A DNA stretch of 64,000 bases, taken from assembly GCA_016787575.1 (NCBI GenBank), contig JAEUUO010000021.1:1-64000 (forward strand), in the 5' to 3' direction. The position numbers and the translations under genes are program-made. This DNA is from Saprospiraceae bacterium (GTDB lineage Bacteria > Bacteroidota > Bacteroidia > Chitinophagales > Saprospiraceae). Each line of letters starts with the position of its first letter. Position 1 is the first letter of the stretch. The notes beneath the pieces were generated by a model. The model did not search any database. It saw only the letters and a list, made by a program, of their open reading frames with translations, and had not been told where the DNA came from. Shown one piece after another: positions 62,800 to 64,000 of the stretch.

Positions 62800-64000
62800 A
62801 TGTCTACAGCTTTAACTTTACTAAAGCAGTATTTTGGCTATAGCCAGTTCCGTCCACAACAGCAGGAGATCATTGATAGCCTGTTACGGGATAAGGATGT
62901 ATTGGTATTAATGCCCACCGGTGGGGGCAAATCTGTTTGTTTCCAAATACCTGCTTTGATAAAGCAAGGTATGGCACTGGTAATTTCTCCATTAATTTCT
63001 TTGATGAAAGACCAGGTAGAAGCATTGGCGGCAAATGGTATTGCAGCTGGATTTATAAACAGCAGCATGTCGGCTTCGGAAGAATTTGAAATGATAGAAA
63101 GATCACAAAAACAACAACTAAAATTGTTGTATTTGTCACCTGAAAAAGCCCTAAGCCTTTCAGGAGCTTTTCTAAAACAACTGTCAATATCAATGATAGC
63201 CATTGATGAAGCACATTGCATCTCACAATGGGGTCATGATTTTAGACCGGAGTATGCACAATTAAAAAATCTTCGGAAACAACTGAATGCAATTCCAATC
63301 ATTGCATTAACAGCTACCGCAGATAAAGTTACACGGAGAGACATTGTAAATCAACTTGAATTGATTGAACCGGATTTGTATGTTTCCTCATTTGACAGGC
63401 CAAATTTTCACTTATCTGTTAGAAGTCAGATTAAGGAATCTCAAAAGCGGGATGAAATTCTGGAGTTTATCCGTCTACATGACGACCAATGTGGAATTAT
63501 TTATTGCCTATCAAGAAAAAATACTGAAACATTGTGTGGCTTTTTAAAAGATCGCGGAATCAATGCGCAGCATTATCATGCAGGGATGACATCTGCGGAT
63601 CGATCAAAGGTTCAGGAAGATTTTATCTATGATAAAACGAAAGTGATTTGTGCAACCATTGCCTTTGGGATGGGTATTGACAAATCAAATGTGCGTTGGA
63701 TCATCCATTACAACCTTCCAAAGAATATGGAAGGCTACTATCAGGAAATTGGACGAGCGGGCCGTGATGGTGCTCCAGCTAAAACCATTTTATTCTACAA
63801 CATTTCTGATCTGATGATGCTCAATAAGTTTGCTTCAGAAAGTGGTCAGGTTGAACTAAATCTTGAAAAACTCAAACGCATGCAGCAATTTGCTGAAGCA
63901 CGTGTTTGTCGCAGAAAAATTTTACTGAGCTATTTTGGCGAAAATTACAATCAACATTGCAATTCTTGTGACATCTGCGACAATCCACCCAATTATGTTG
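62800..64000 (+). CDS. recQ: RecQ-family DNA helicase, 3' end beyond window
   Basis: The frame runs from ATG 62800 to the window edge without a stop (400 codons). Helicase motifs are present in order: FGYSQFRPQQQEII (motif 0), MPTGGGKSVCFQ (Walker A), ISPLISLMKDQ (Ia), IDEAHCISQWGHDFRPEY (motif II and aromatic-rich loop), ALTATAD (III), IIYCLSRKNTE (IV), ATIAFGMGIDKSNVR (V) and YYQEIGRAGRDG (VI). A zinc-binding region begins near the edge (CRRKILLSYFGE, CNSCDICDNP). It unwinds 3'-5' in recombination and repair. TAGTTTTG at 62771-62778 is a candidate -7 box. Confidence 0.95.
   Translation, partial: MSTALTLLKQYFGYSQFRPQQQEIIDSLLRDKDVLVLMPTGGGKSVCFQIPALIKQGMALVISPLISLMKDQVEALAANGIAAGFINSSMSASEEFEMIERSQKQQLKLLYLSPEKALSLSGAFLKQLSISMIAIDEAHCISQWGHDFRPEYAQLKNLRKQLNAIPIIALTATADKVTRRDIVNQLELIEPDLYVSSFDRPNFHLSVRSQIKESQKRDEILEFIRLHDDQCGIIYCLSRKNTETLCGFLKDRGINAQHYHAGMTSADRSKVQEDFIYDKTKVICATIAFGMGIDKSNVRWIIHYNLPKNMEGYYQEIGRAGRDGAPAKTILFYNISDLMMLNKFASESGQVELNLEKLKRMQQFAEARVCRRKILLSYFGENYNQHCNSCDICDNPPNYV

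Noticed and set aside
1..64000. CRISPR arrays, tRNA and rRNA genes
   Set aside because: No regularly spaced direct repeats and no cloverleaf or rRNA-like sequence were seen by eye; a tool-based scan could still find a tRNA.

Overview
The window looks like a chromosomal segment of an AT-rich member of the Bacteroidota, probably a Saprospiria-type environmental bacterium. Supporting signs are promoters of the form TTG-N19-TAnnTTTG, few Shine-Dalgarno sites, secreted proteins with type IX secretion (T9SS) C-terminal domains, LytTR regulators paired with beta-propeller histidine kinases, DUF3667 zinc-ribbon membrane proteins and a tricorn-type protease. The genus assignment is inference. No rRNA, tRNA or CRISPR array was seen. 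LEFT PART (1-9.5 kb): the tail of an IS3-type transposase, a vanadium-haloperoxidase-like protein (minus), a LytTR response regulator convergent with a hybrid histidine kinase, an outer-membrane-barrel-like protein with a DoxX/DUF417-like membrane protein, and serC overlapping a YgjP-like metallopeptidase. RECOMBINATION REGION AND DEFENCE ISLAND (9.5-24.9 kb): this is the most interesting part. A frameshifted tyrosine recombinase (10.1-10.5 kb) is followed by a series of long imperfect stem-loops ending in AAC...GTT(A) that resemble integron attC sites. They bracket small cassette-like units at 11039-11770, 23657-24271 and 24445-24714. Two related ~120-bp copies (11781-11902 and 24276-24398) flank a 12-kb insert. 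The insert carries a type I restriction-modification locus in the order half-size HsdS, HsdM, an unknown 155-aa protein, full-length HsdS, an unknown 165-aa protein, a DUF3010-like protein, a Ser/Thr protein kinase, a Fic protein, HsdR and a YgjP-like metallopeptidase. A good promoter precedes the first gene. Palindromes built on CATGTATAGAAAA lie between fic and hsdR and look like an operator. The 165-aa/DUF3010/kinase trio inside the restriction locus is the best candidate for an undescribed module. ACCESSORY REGION (25-45 kb): about 25 mostly single small genes on the plus strand, rich in paralogues: three DHFR/RibD-like reductases, four SRPBCC proteins, two VOC proteins, two DUF3667 proteins and two free-standing two-component-propeller proteins. 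It also has OsmC, a methyltransferase, a class D beta-lactamase, a KOW protein, DUF1801 and DUF4256. An ArsR-type regulator with an operator-like inverted repeat heads a three-gene overlapping operon. RIGHT PART (45-64 kb): a tricorn-like protease and a LytTR regulator (minus), the divergent propeller histidine kinase that is its likely partner, then a probable four-gene operon of secreted or surface proteins (a serine hydrolase, a repeat/coiled-coil protein, a BNR-repeat protein and a T9SS-tagged protein). These are followed by a tiny Lys/Ser-rich protein, a T9SS-exported SGNH/sialate-esterase-like protein and a truncated recQ at the window edge.
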